DNA of 64,000 nt from Cordia subcordata. Taxonomy: Eukaryota; Streptophyta; Magnoliopsida; Boraginales; Cordiaceae. The stretch spans positions 3,534,001-3,598,000 of the forward strand of contig JAPTOF010000014.1 in the NCBI GenBank assembly GCA_028554755.1, read 5' to 3'. Below, one piece after another: positions 43,875-55,810 of the stretch. Each line of letters opens with the position of its first letter. The first letter of the stretch is position 1. A program made the translations under genes and the position numbers. The notes beneath the pieces were generated by a model. That model was not told where the DNA came from. It was given only the letters and a program-made list of their open reading frames with translations, and ran no database searches.

Positions 43875-45290
43875 TCACCCGGAAAAAGGCTCACGAAAGG
43901 GGATGGAATCACTAGAGGACTCATGAATAAGATGGGACAAATGACCAAGAACAAAATTCTCACTACCCTTTTTATCTCTAATTTCTATGTCAAATTCCAA
44001 CAAAAAGAACATCCACCAAATTAAGCGAGGTTTAGATTCACGCTTAGACAAAAGATACCTCAAAGCCCCATGATTGGTGTAAACTATGACCTTAGACCCA
44101 AGAATGTATGATTGAAACTTATCAAGGGAAAACACTACTGCTAGAAGCTCTTTCTCGGTGGTGGTGTAATTTTTCTGAGCCTTATCTAGAGTCTTACTAG
44201 CATAGTAGATCACATGAGACAACATATGCTTATGCTGTCCTAATACAGCTACTATGGCAAAATCTAATGCATCACACAAAATTTCAAAAGGAAGACTGTA
44301 ATCAGGCGGCTAGATGATAGGAGAAGAGGAAAGTAAAGATCTAAGCCTATCAAAAGCTCTAGTGCGCTCTTCATCAAACACAAATGGAATATCTTGCGCT
44401 AAGAGCCTAAACAATGGACGGGCAATCTGGCTAAAATCTTTAATAAACCTACGATAGAAACCTGTATGGCCAAGGAAGGATCTCACATGCTTAACAGATT
44501 TAGGAACAGGCAATTTCTCTATAAGATCTACCTTGGACAAGTCAACCTGAATACCTTTAGAATACATACATGTCTCAAAAATATTCCTTTTTACACCATG
44601 AAATATGATTTCTCCCAACTCAGCAGAAGATTCATCTTAATGCAACGGTCCATCATTAAAGACAGGTAACTAAGGCATTCATTAAAATTCACAACAAAGA
44701 CTGAGAAATCATGCATGAAAATCTCTAAGTGCCTCTCAATCATATCACTAAAGATAGCCGTCACACACCTTTGAAAAGTGGCAGGTGCATTGCAGAGGTC
44801 GAACGACATTCCTTTATATGCAAAGGTACCAAAAGGACACGTGAAAGTGGTCTTCTCCTGATCCTGGGAAAACATGAGGATTTAATTGTATCCCGAATAC
44901 CCATCTAAAAAAAAGCAATAACTGTGACCGGCTACTCTATCCAAAATCTGGTCAAGGAAGTGCAATGAGAAGTGATTGTTTCTAGTTTTAGAGTTGAGCT
45001 TCATATAGTCTATGCGCATTCTCCAACTCTTTGGGATATGCATACGAACTAGCTCACTCCCTTATTATTCTCTACCACTTTTATCCCAGACTTTTTCGGT
45101 ACTACCTGAACAGGACTAACCCACTCGTTATCAGATATAGGATAAATGATTCTTGCATTTAAAAGCTTAATGACCTTCTTTCTATTAACTTCACTCATAT
45201 ATGCATTAAGTCATCTCTGCATCTCACAAGAAGGTACTGCACCTTCTTCTAGATGAATCCTATGCATAAAAATCGAACGGTCTACACTTT
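43875..45290 (-). pseudogene. Athila-like reverse transcriptase and RNase H
   Basis: RT N-terminal blocks (about 45290-44900) read LLNARIIYPISDNEWVSPVQ and similar. Then come TTFTCPFGTFAYKGM (44850) and IFMHDFSVFV, where the catalytic MDDF has become MHDF. A frameshift lies at 44590-44620, followed by KSVKHVRSFLGHTGFYRRFI. RNase H (44279-43875) contains [35 protein letters not shown] and [12 protein letters not shown]. The loss of one active-site Asp and several stops make it non-functional. Confidence 0.9.
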
Positions 45291-45295
45291 TTAAA

Positions 45296-46335
45296 TTACC
45301 AATTGCCTATCCTATGACTTCTAATGACTCCTATAAGATGCTCCTCATTCTCACTAGACAGATTAGAAGCTATAACCACAGGAAAGGTCTCTTTAGGTCC
45401 TAAGAGTGCATACTTCAAGTGCTCAGGGAAAGGTTTGAGCTCCAAAAATGGGGGAGACTCAACTGTAAGAGGATCACTAAAAACTTTTAAAGAAAGAGAC
45501 TCGGACTGACTAACCTCAATTAATTGCTCCAGCCTAGAGTCAGCAGATCTGGACATGGAAGCTACGTACTTGCTAGCAGATGACTCAAAATCAAACTGCT
45601 CTAAAATGGCCTTGAGCTCAGCTAACTCTTTCTTAATAAATAACATCTCGCGGGTATGCTCCTCTATACATGGATTTATAACATCAATACCTACATTCCT
45701 CCTCATCATCATTATCCATACCTACACTCTATTTGTTGCCTCCGCAACTCTCATAGTGGCCTTTAGATTCCCAAACTTAATCTCTAGTAACCCCAATTTA
45801 CAATAGATGACTACGTCAGCTGTAGTTAAGAAGGGGTCTCTTAAGAGAACAGGTGTAAAGTGCCTAGTGTCATGGTTGGAATCCATATTTAAGATAATGA
45901 AATCAACTAGATACACAAACTCTTTAACCTGAACTATGACATTCTCTACTGTACCTTGCATTCTTCGCTCAGATCTATTAACCAACTGCAAGATGATGTA
46001 TGTGGGAGCTAACTCCCCTAAACCTAGATGCTGGTAGACTGAGTAGGGAATCAGATTTACGCTGGACCCTAAATCTAGATAGCATGATCAATCGGGGTCT
46101 TCCGAATGCAACACAAAATAGTGAAAGCTCCTGGGTCTTTCAACTTGGGTGAGATGCCAGAAGTGCAAATACTACTCACCTTTTCAGTGAGCTTCACTAT
46201 TTTCGGCATATGGGAATTGTTTCGCTTTCATGTGCACAGATCTTTGAAGAATTTCATGTAGGCAGGAATGGACAAAGTGGTGTCAAGTAGAGAAAGGTTC
46301 ACCTTAAGGTCTCTCAAATGCTCTAAGATCTTATT
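45296..46335 (-). pseudogene. Athila-like protease and linker
   Basis: 45991-45722 carries QLVNRSERRMQGTVENVIVQ and LRDPFLTTADVVI, a pattern of gypsy aspartic proteases (family GRPFLATG). Upstream, near 46075-46015, is a degraded CxLDLGxSVNLIPYSVYQHLG, where the active-site DxGA/S motif appears as DLGSS. 45712-45296 is the linker before RT with the conserved PFLELKPFPEHLKYALLGP. Stops separate the blocks. Confidence 0.82.
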
Positions 46336-46339
46336 TGTT

Positions 46340-47130
46340 GAATTAGATTTTTAGTGAGATTAATTGCACTTGTATTGCCACACATAAGTAGAACATGCTC
46401 AAATATAACACCAAAGTCAAGCAAAGTCTGTTTCATTCAAAGAACTTGTGCAACACAATTTCCTACTGCAATGTATTTCGCTTCGGCTGTTGAAAGTACT
46501 ATACTATTTTGTTTTCTACTTGACCATGAAACTAAGCAATTTCCAAGAAAATGATAGGTTCCACTAGTGCTCCTCCTATCTGTTTTACAACCGGCAAAGT
46601 CAGCGTCGAAATAATCTACTAGTTCAAAATTTGTTCCTTTAGGATACCAAAGCCCTAGTTCTTGTGATCCTTTAAGATATCTAAGAATCCTTTTTACAGT
46701 AAGTAAATGGACTCCTTAGGACAAGATTGAAAATAAGCACACAAGCATAGAACAAACATAATATCAGGTTAAGAGGCAATTAAGTAAAGCAAATTTCCAA
46801 TCATACCTTTATACCTCTTTTCCTCCACTGGCTTAGCATTTTCATCTTTATTACGCTTGGTAGAGGTGCTCATTGGAGTTCCAATTTCTTTTGCTCTATC
46901 AAATACAAACTTCTTTAGTAGTTCTTTTGTGTACTTAGCTTAGTTGATGAAAATTCCTTCCTTTGTTTGTTTGATTTGAAGTCTAAGGAAGAATGTGAGC
47001 TCTCCCATCATGCTCATTTTAAATTCATTGTGTATACGCTTAGAAAAGCTCTCACAAAGAGATTCATTAGTGGTACCAAAGATAATATCATCAAGATGTT
47101 GAACAAAATGTTTTTGTATGTAATAAGCAT
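46340..47130 (-). pseudogene. Copia reverse transcriptase and RNase H, inverted fragment
   Basis: On the minus strand from 47130: HLDDIIFGTTNESLCESFSK (RT; the family YVDD is LDD here) and EFKMSMMGELTFFLRLQIKQ. Next come FDRAKEIGTPMSTSTK and RYKGMIGNLLYLIAS. RNase H reads FELVDYFDADFAGCKTDRRS, TYHFLGNCLVSWSSRKQ, VLSTAEAKYIA and NTSAINLTKN, and runs to the edge at 46336. Two stops are seen. The Asp-Glu-Asp residues of RNase H are visible. Confidence 0.9.
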
Positions 47131-47567
47131 GGTATAAGTATTAAGTGGATTCCTAGTTGAAAATGGCTTTGTTTGCTTCATTTCAATGCTTAATACTTGA
47201 TTAATTGCTAGGAATTATGTCTTTGCATGCTTGTATAGAGCCAAGTGATAATACCTCTTAGTATTGATGGCTCATAGTTCTGCTTTAACTTCCTTATGGT
47301 TCAAAGTTATCCTTTTTATTCCTTTTGATGATGCCAAAGAGGGAGAAAGGGCATTGATTATTATTGATTGTTATTGGAAAAAAGGTACTAATTATTGATT
47401 ATTATTGAAGTATTATTAAGCTTAATATTGGTATTATGAATGCTTTTAATAGTAATGTTTTTATTACTTTTATAGCTCAAATAGTTATGCTATGATTAAG
47501 GGGGAGTCTTGAAGTAAGGGGGAGTTTCCAATTTTGACAATTTTGTCATCATCAAAAAGGGGGAGAA
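47131..47567 (+). other. 3' internal end of the copia insert with purine tract
   Basis: Switches to + strand copia character: gatgatgccaaagagggagaaagg (about 47325) and ggggagtcttgaagtaaggggga (about 47500). It ends in the polypurine tract aaaaagggggagaa (47554-47567) directly before the LTR. Confidence 0.7.
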
Positions 47568-49362
47568 TGTTGAACTTATGCGTTTTAATCATGATAATTA
47601 TATTTTGATGATGCCATAATTGTACTTTGTTAATTGCTACCATTAAGTATCTTGTATATATTAGTTATAACAGCATAAGCAAGGTGAAGGTATTTGAGCA
47701 AAGAGAATGGTGCATGAAGCATAAAGATTGAAGTTCTATGGAGCTTTCTTGAAGATTTAGTTCTTATTTCTTAGCTTTTGTCAAATTGATCTTAGTATAT
47801 AAGCAAATACTGTGAGCTCAATAACTTATTGCATTGCATACATACTCATTCAACTTTGCTTATGGTTTTTGAATTTTTATACTTGATCATCTTTCTCCTT
47901 AACCTATGTGCATATGTCATGTTTAATATAGTCTCGTACATCTTTATTGTCCTTATAGGAGATCATAGAATTACACTTGCATGAAATGTCTTTTCAAAGT
48001 TAAATCTTATAGTCCATATTCTTGCATTGTGGAGTTACATGTACATAGCATTTTCTATTGCATTGGTATTTGATACTTTGGTGTGTATATATATATATTT
48101 ATGTATATGTATATATGTCCACACCTACATGAAATTTGCAATAAAAGTTCATTATCATGTATATAAACTTTGTATTATAGGTATATGAGCATTATTGTAT
48201 AAGGTGGATACCTATAGGATAACACTATTGCATGTAGAACCTTTTTCACGCTCAAAATTTGGAAAAATCAAGCTAAGTGATGATTTGAACAATGCATTTA
48301 ATGTTGGGATGCTTGGTTAGTGTTAGCATTTATTGTGATAAGATATTATAAGCATAAGTAGTTGCATTGAGCTTCCAAATTCTGTAGAAAAACGTGGCCT
48401 ACTATTGATTTAATATAAAGTAGCTTTTTGGTAAAAAGTGTATCTACTTTTCAACTTTTTCTGAAACTACCGGCCTACATAAGCGGTCGATTGGTAGTGC
48501 GCTCCGATAGAAATAGAGAGCATAATTGCTCTATTGGAACACTTAGGTGGTCGACCGGTAGAGTGTTCTAGTAAGGCCTTTTACCTTTTGGAACTATCGG
48601 AACACCCAGGGGGTTAACCGATAAAGTATTCCGGCAGCCACTATAAGATGTTTTTAAAATTTGACCATTGGGAGATTTACTTTTTGCGTTTATAACTACA
48701 TCATTTTCCTCCCAACTTAGACATAACTTGTTCAAAGCATCTTTCTAAGCTCTCTTGCATTCAAAATACTTTATCTACTGCAATTTTGCTCTATTAATTG
48801 CAACTTTCATTGATTGCAAATCATTGGCATTTAATAACAAGCTCTTGAGCTTCATAAATTGCGTATCTACGTAGAGCAACATAGGAAGGTTTAAATACCT
48901 TTGTACACTTGCTTAAAAGAAGTTCTGGTATTCCAAACTCTTTACAATCACTTTGGTTGTAAATTTTCTTTGCTCTTAGGTAGCATAGCTGTGAGGAACA
49001 TCTCTCAAGAGTGAAGGGTTGAAATCCTCAAGTATTAGGCTAATACTTGTGATCCTTGTGGTGAAACAAGGTTTGTGATCATTGTTCTACGCTTTTACAA
49101 CGTACTAAGCAAGAAGCCGATACACTAGTGAAGTTTCTAAAACCTTAAGGGAAGACCTTAAGTAGTAGACTAGGCCCTCGGGAGTTCGAACCACTCTAAA
49201 TCACTGCATTTGATACTCTTAACCTTACTCTCTTTATATTTCAAGTATTTACCTTGAATTTTGCATGTGCTTTTGCTTGAGATTACTGTTAAAAGTTTTT
49301 AGTAATTAAATTGTGCCAATAATCCAGTTCACCCCCTTCTTGGATTCATTCTCTTGGCAACA
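47568..49362 (+). repeat. 3' LTR of the copia insert
   Basis: 1795 bp, TGTTGAACTTATGC ... CTTGGCAACA. At about 48470-48640 are three tandem hairpin units of roughly 60 bp. Each is built from a ggaacac...gtgttcc-type pair around a ggtcgacc-like centre. The start and the cacccccttctt near the end resemble those of the gag-only element at 11539, pointing to the same lineage. Confidence 0.85.
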
Positions 49363-49367
49363 TTATT

Positions 49368-51170
49368 CGTCCTAGTGTCCTCAACAGGTCTAGGCTTCTC
49401 TAATGCAGTTGGAAAATGTGCTTTAGGGAAGACATCACTAGATTCTATGGACTACTTCCCCTCCTTATGTGGAAGGGTATTACTCTCATCTCTGTTTCTA
49501 GTGGTCTTCTCTCTCTTTTGGTCCCTAACCTCACTAGACTTTATAGGAACACTAAGTGTAGACTCAACTAAACTTTCCTTCTCTCCTACCCTATTATTGA
49601 TGACTCTACCACTCCGAAGTATAATAATTGCTTTCTCTTGTGTATGAGTGATGTAAGAGAGATTGGAAGAAGAACTGGATTAACCTCTATGGTTTACCTT
49701 AAGCAGGGCAGGCAACTTGCTGGGCTCCCAGTACTCAACTGACTAGTTCACTATCCTAATTGGGCATATATCTGAGCCATGTGCTGTTGCTACGATTGAA
49801 ACATCTGCAATAAAAGATCAAACTTATCGTCGCTACTAGGTTGGCTAGAGAATGGTGCAAGAAGTGAGGGTATAGACTAAGTGGGAAAGGCAGGAATAAA
49901 TAGGCATTGGCCCTATGGGGCACCAGGATGTTTAGATGGGTTTATGTGATAAAAACCTAGTAGATCTGACTAAGCAGGACAAGGTTGCTGCTGGAATGGG
50001 ACCTGGGGCTAGGGGGACTCAAAGTGATTAGTGCGGCAAGAAAATCTTGGGGTTATTCCAATACCCTAGATTATATGTATTCGAGTAGGGGTTATACTCT
50101 CATGAGTATCCCTGTGTAGCATAAACTTGCTCCTGAATGAATTCTGGAAACTATGGTGCTAATGGATAAGCTATAGTCTCATGGGACGACTTGAAACACG
50201 AGGCACACATCTCAACGATAAAAGGAGAAGATGATGATACTAAAGGATTAGCCCTACGGCCAAGAGTAGGTACTAGACCTAAAGAAATCAACTGGTAAAG
50301 CTTATGGGTCAATGCTTCAACCTTAGCAAAAAGATCATGGGATGTGCCTACTTCATTCACTCTTCTTTTAGGATTATTCCTGTTGACCTATTCAACGCCA
50401 TAGTTTGAAAAAAATCCTTAGTAACACGTTTTAAAATCCCCTAAGAGTCACAAAGCCTCAAATTATAGAATCCCCACCTGACATGGCATTCGTTATCATG
50501 CGCTGGGACTCGGTAAGACCCTTAAAGAAGTATTGCAGAAGATCGTGGGTACCATTCCTATGATATGGACACTAATGCAACAAATCATTAAACCTCTCCC
50601 ACATCTTATGGAAAGATTCAAACTTGTGCTGAGAGAAGGTCATAATCGAAGCTCAAAGGTCAACGGTCTTAGCCATAGGGTAAAACCTCTTATAGAATCA
50701 AGACTGGAGCTCGTCCCAATATGTAATGGCTTTATTGGGCAAGGACTGAAGCCATTGTTTGGCTTTATCCTTAAGGGAGAAAGGGAAAAGTTTGAGCCTA
50801 ATGTTCTCTTGAGACACATTTGAAAATTTGAAGGTAGAACAAATCTCCACAAAATTAGTGACATGTACTAAAAGACTCTCATTACTCTTACCATGGAAAG
50901 ACGGGAGCACAGCTAATATCCCATGCTTAATCTCAAAACTCGTCTCACTAAAACTTAGTGGATGGGTGGCCATATTTGGCTCAAAGACATGAGAAAGTAA
51001 GTATTGTATAAGGGTCATGTCATCGGCTACTTGATGTGGATTTAGAAGCCTCAAAAGCTCAACATTCTCGTTATGGGAAACAACACGAGGAAGAAGATAA
51101 AGAGGAGAGGGATTATCATTCCCATTATGGGGAACAAGAGGAGAAAGATCATTCCTATTTTTTGTCATTT
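49368..51170 (-). pseudogene. Athila-like gag
   Basis: The minus-strand frame 51168-50698 contains LNPHQVADDMTLIQYLLSHV, then a capsid region with FHGKSNESLLVHVTNFVEIC and LKLFPFSLKDKAKQWLQSLP. This is the usual retrotransposon gag core. Further left are SHDLFAKVEALTHKLYQL and an asparagine/tyrosine-rich tail EYNPYSNTYNLGYWNNPKI (about 50110-50045). The region 50040-49368 is degraded. It would form particles around element RNA. Confidence 0.85.
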
Positions 51171-51550
51171 CACCTAGATTGCATTCTAAGTTCCTAAGAT
51201 AATGGTGAATTCTCTATGGTTCAGGATTAAAAGAAACTAAATCAGGTCTATGTGAATGTCTACCAAGCATGCACAAAAAGAAACAAAATCTCCTTCCAAC
51301 TCTTCAACCCCCAAAACTGCAATTTCAACCTAAATCTACAGTGCAGAAACCACAAGTCCCTAAAAACTACAAAAGAAAAAAACACAAAATAGAAGCGCGA
51401 AATTAGACAAAACACAATGCAGAAATAAAACACAATGCAGATATAAAACACAAACTATCACGAAAATAAAGACTACTACTAGAACAATAACAGAAATAAC
51501 AAAGCACGTAACCAACTAGAACACAAATCAAAGAAACCAACCATGTCTTC

Positions 51551-51569
51551 CTGACAACGGTGCCAAAAA
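51551..51569 (-). promoter_or_regulatory. Primer binding site of the Athila-like element
   Basis: On the minus strand TTTTTGGCACCGTTGTCAGG, two changes from the typical Athila site TGGCGCCGTTGCCGGGG. It directly follows the LTR-like sequence. Confidence 0.8.
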
Positions 51570-51571
51570 CT

Positions 51572-52600
51572 TGTTTTAAAAAACCCGCAAGCGCACGAAA
51601 AAAGTAGTGCAAAATGTGTAAGAGTACGGGTATCGTCTCCTCAGGGAGGCCTCTAATTGTAGCTCTAAGATGTTATACGTCCTAGAATTACTACATGACA
51701 AAAGAATTTTTTTTTGTGTTTTTTTGGAATTGAAGGGAATTCTACACTAAAAATAATATATTAAACTACCTAAACTAATGTGTGCAATAGAAAGACAACC
51801 AAACTAGAGAGAAAGTGATTAAATCAAAAAGGAAGGACTATGGTGATTACTATTTTATTATGGGATTGAGATTGTGTCCTTGCTTTGATTATTTGATGGC
51901 TTTGAATACATGTTTGGTTTTTATCGTTCTAATGGTGATTGTTGAGCATGTCTATATGTTTGATTAATTGCCTCGATGGAGAAACATGTATTATTATGCT
52001 CTTATTTTCTCACATCTGCTTATATGTTGATTAATTGTGCTTGACTTTATAACTAGCTTTAATGTGTGGTCTTTAGCATGAAATAAAACTAATAGGTCAT
52101 CCATTACGCTTAGTTGAACTTAGGTGGAATAGGCCTTAGCTTAAAAGCTTTGCCAGTGGTCGGGCTCCACTGTTGGATTCCCTCATCATCAAAAACTAAG
52201 AGTTGGCCATGGGTCCTAAGCAATGAAATTCACTTAAAATTTGTATTTTCTATTCCTAATTAGCTAAGATGGTGTAGTTAAAGGATAGAATTTCTAACCC
52301 GAGGTAGATTATGTTCATTTAAACTCAACAAGAATTCTATATGGATTTTTGCATGTTGTTAATACAATAAATAAATATATTAATATTTTTGTTACAAGTT
52401 TAATCTTTTAGATGAGATGATAATTCTATCACGTATCATAATGTTAAGCTTGAATTTTGGTGAGCTTCAACTAAAACATTATTAATGATTATTTTGTAAG
52501 CACAACATATAGATCATATACAATACATAAATTTATAGTATAAGATTGAAAGATATAATTGATAGTTGAAGTACGTATCTGTTCGAGCCATTGTTAAGAA
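51572..52600 (-). repeat. 5' LTR/leader of the Athila-like element
   Basis: The minus-strand end ...TTTTAAAACA abuts the primer site. The outer (right) end is not resolved and must lie left of the copia LTR at 52603. A 155-bp block recurs at 42517-42675. Confidence 0.55.
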
Positions 52601-52602
52601 AT

Positions 52603-52930
52603 TGTTGGAGAAATAACTATCACCCAAGCTAGACTTAGACTTAGATCTTCATCTCCCTACTCTACTCAATATTACCAGATGCTTATGGAAACAACTATTA
52701 GATTAAGAGTAGGAGAGAAGACCTAACCTTATTTATAATAAATTCTGATAGGCCCACCATAAGAGGCTTTATCAGAGTATATGGGACTATGCACAACAGA
52801 ACTATATGGATTTATGAGGTGGGCTTAAACCAATATGATTATATAACCAAATTGTGAACCAGATATTTAGCCTATTTTATAAAATCAAAAATAATTAAGA
52901 TAGCTCTCTTTAAAGAGAAATTTTTCAACA
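52603..52930 (-). repeat. 3' LTR of the decayed copia element
   Basis: On the minus strand TGTTGAAAAATTTC ... TATTTCTCCAACA, 328 bp. It is preceded by cccaagtaagaggc, the purine-rich CAAGTGGGAGAT-type tract of many plant copia elements. No target duplication could be checked because the other end is missing. Confidence 0.75.
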
Positions 52931-53280
52931 GCCTCTTACTTGGGCAACGTTAATTTTTTTTATTTAAAAAAATGTTGAGAAAAAGATTTATTAGGTTGAA
53001 TAGGAAAATAGAATGTGGCCACAATTTTAGAATATTATGATTCACAAGATTATACCTCAAGTGAATATTTGGACCAACAAAATTGTCAAACATCGAATCA
53101 TGGCAATTATAGTGTTCTACATTGACACAGACTTTCCATGGTTGCAAATGTCATTCAACCTTATCATCATGGATCAAACATATGACATCATAGTAAGCAA
53201 CTAGCACCAATATGTGATCAAAATGTGTTATTTCTTTGTCAATTCTCTATATGATTTATCTAATATCAGCATTCAAAGCA

Positions 53281-53420
53281 AAAGAAATCTATTATTCTTA
53301 TCCTCACAAAATAGAGTTCAACATGCTAGAGGAAAGAACACATATTCTTACAAAACGGAATTCAATAGGTCAGAGGAAAAATTATTCTTAACCTCACAAA
53401 ACATCGATCAACATGGAAAA
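53281..53420. repeat. Three degenerate tandem units of about 50 bp
   Basis: Copies share attcttatcctcacaaaa, then gttcaacatg or attcaatagg, then agaggaaa. They lie between the LTR and the RNase H region of the copia remnant. Confidence 0.55.
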
Positions 53421-53639
53421 TATAAGAATATATATTTTCAACCAAAATATGTCCTTATGGAGATATTAAACTCAATAGGGGATCTTATTACAATGGATAC
53501 CAAATATAAAATCCTCAACAAACATGAATATGACATACAATTTTGTTATAAACCATAAAATAACATGTTATTGTATGAATGCACTAATGTGCAAAACAAA
53601 ACATAAAATAATGGGAACATCCAACAATACTTGATGATA

Positions 53640-55310
53640 TAAGGCTCCCACTAGATAATAGCATCAAAAGATTGTAAAATACTCATATTTCTAACATGTT
53701 TCACAAAAAACATAAGTCAAAGACCCTTGGACAACAAGTCAATTAGCTTGTCATCAGTAGTAATTCATTCTATATGAATGCCACCACTTTTAACAAAATC
53801 TCTGACTACTACGAACTTAATATCTATATGCTTCAAGCTTCAATATTCTTATTATTCTTTGAGAATAGAATAGCAACTCTATTATCACAATAGATCTTAA
53901 TAGATCTAGTAACAGAATTTATAATTCTCAAAAGTAGATATCATGTTCTTTAACCACATAGCATGAGATGAGGCTTCATAACAAGCCATAAGTTTGCATA
54001 GTTGAAAAGGCATTAAGTTGTTATTTAGCACTCTTCCAGGACATAGGCCCTTCGGCTAACACAAAGATATACCTAAAAGTAGATTTTTAATCATTTGCGC
54101 ATTCAACATAGTCAGAGTCAGAATAACTAATCAATTCTAGATAATCTACTTTGCAGTAAACAAGAGTATAATTTTTGGTCTTTTATAGGTATTTCATTAC
54201 CTTTTCTGCAACAACACAATAGTTCTTTCTAGGATTTATCATCAACCAAAAACTCTTATTGCAAAAAGCGATATCAGGTGTAATACATATTAGATCATAC
54301 AATAGACTCTCAATAGCACTATCACAAGATAAAATCTTTCATAAAATCCCTCTTTATATCATTTTAAGGATATTGCTTCAATTTGAGTTAATCATCTTTT
54401 ACAACAAATGCACACAAGACTTACAATTCTTCACCCTAAAATGTTCTAAAAACTCAATCAATGTAAGCCTTTCGTAAAAGATTCAAAAAATTCCAAGAGA
54501 CCTATTTTAACAAAACTTAGTACCAAGAACAAAAAAGGCCTCCTTAAGATCTTTCATATTGAAAGCCCTAAGTAAATATTGTTTAGTCTTATGGAGCATA
54601 CTCAAGTCATATATAACTAACAAAATATCATCAACATGCAATATTAGGAAGATAAATTTACTCCTACCGATCTTGAGGTATATACATGGGTCAACTCTAT
54701 TTTCTTCAAAATAATAACAAGTTACTATTTTATCAAACTTCAAATATTCATTGCCTTGAGGCCTGATTCAAAACCATAAATGATTTTTCAAACTCTACAA
54801 GTCATGTTTTCCTTACCAGTAATAGTAAACCTCAAGCTATTTCATGTAGACTTATAGATATATATCACTATTAAGGAAAATTGTTTTCACATCCATTTGA
54901 TACAAGAGTCATTAATAGTTTAAAGAATATTTTAATAGAAATATGTGAAAAAAGATTTCATTGTAATCTATACCTTCTATTTGGGTAAAGCCTTTTGTAA
55001 CTAATTTCGCCTTTGGCTTCTCAATCTTCTCTAGGGGATCTCTCTTGGTCTTGAAGACCCATTTGCAACTAATGAGATTATGGCCTTTAAAAAGATCAAC
55101 AAGTTCCCAAATTCATTTCCATCATAGGTTGTATCTTGTCTCTCATAGCACTCAAGTAAATGAGATAATCATTATAAATGGAAGGTTTCTTTTTTCTAAT
55201 GAACCTTTTTAAATGTTGTTCGTCATTAGTCTCATAAGGTTGTGAGCTCTCAACATGTAGATTGTCATTAGCTATAACATGATCATCTATTATAGGGTAC
55301 CCACTAATAT
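53640..55310 (-). pseudogene. Copia RNase H and reverse transcriptase remnants
   Basis: RNase H (about 54060-53680): STMEAEFVACYEASSHAMWL, IYCDNRVAILFSKN and DDKLIDLLSKGL. RT (54743-54507 and upstream): DPCIYLKIGRSKFIFLILHV followed by DDILLV, with the catalytic pair visible, and LHKTKQYLLRAFNMKDLKEA. Upstream pieces near 55060-54960 read MGLQDQER and YKRLYP-like residues, the KxKrdsqGniErykARLVAKG region. It is broken in many places. Confidence 0.85.
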
Positions 55311-55810
55311 TTTATTTCTCAATGTGAGTAAAGTACCAGCTTGACTACTTATTAGTATTGGAAATGCAACAATTTCTTTATCATTATCCTTAGTAGTAGG
55401 TTGAAGACATACAACATTACCAATATCCAATTCTAAGAATTTGGGCATTTGATATTTGACAATCCTAGAAACACATGTAGTAGAGTAAAACCTATATCAT
55501 TTAAAATGAGCTAAATACCCAATGAAACAACGAATAGTCTTAGGGTCGATGGTTTTCTCATTTGAAGATCCTTACCTAAGCAGGACAACCCTAACTAAAA
55601 AATCGGTTAAACTAGGTTTTTTCCCTAACCAAAATTTAAAAAATGAGCCTTAAGGACAAACTTATTGGGAACATGGTTAAGTATTTATCAAGTTATTTTA
55701 ATGGCTTCACCACAAAGGTACTATAGTAGGTCAGTAACACTCATTATGCTCCTTATCATATCCTTAAAGAGACGTTTCTCCTTCCAATCACACCGTTTTA
55801 CCCAAAGCTA

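Larger units (their letters stand above)
46336..49362. mobile_element. Rearranged copia retrotransposon inserted in the Athila-like element
   Basis: Perfect 5-bp flanks ttatt (46331-46335 and 49363-49367). It starts TGTTGAA and ends GGCAACA. The right part is a normal + strand 3' end: purine tract then an LTR of 1795 bp. The left part is an inverted fragment holding reverse transcriptase and RNase H on the minus strand. The 5' LTR, gag, protease and integrase are missing. The first seven bases equal the first seven of the LTR, so the original left boundary may persist as a tiny LTR stub joined to the inverted piece. Confidence 0.75.
42517..52600 (-). mobile_element. Athila-like Ty3/gypsy retrotransposon, split by a copia insert
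   Basis: On the minus strand, from right to left, the order is LTR or leader (51572-about 52600), primer site (51551-51569), gag, protease, reverse transcriptase, RNase H and integrase, ending at 42677. The coding order and the primer site TTTTTGGCACCGTTGTCAGG fit the Athila lineage. A block of about 155 bp at 42517-42675 repeats 51840-51992 in the same orientation and is the remaining sign of the LTR pair. The rest of the left LTR does not match, so the left end is rearranged. A copia insert occupies 46336-49362. Confidence 0.85.

Noticed and set aside
47568..49362. Treating 47568-49362 as an independent solo LTR
   Set aside because: A polypurine tract and copia 3' internal sequence lie directly upstream, and the 5-bp duplication pairs 49363 with 46331 rather than with bases beside 47568.
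53213..53558. A 114-codon plus-strand frame as a gene
   Set aside because: It runs through degenerate tandem units on the strand opposite the copia element and has no known domain.
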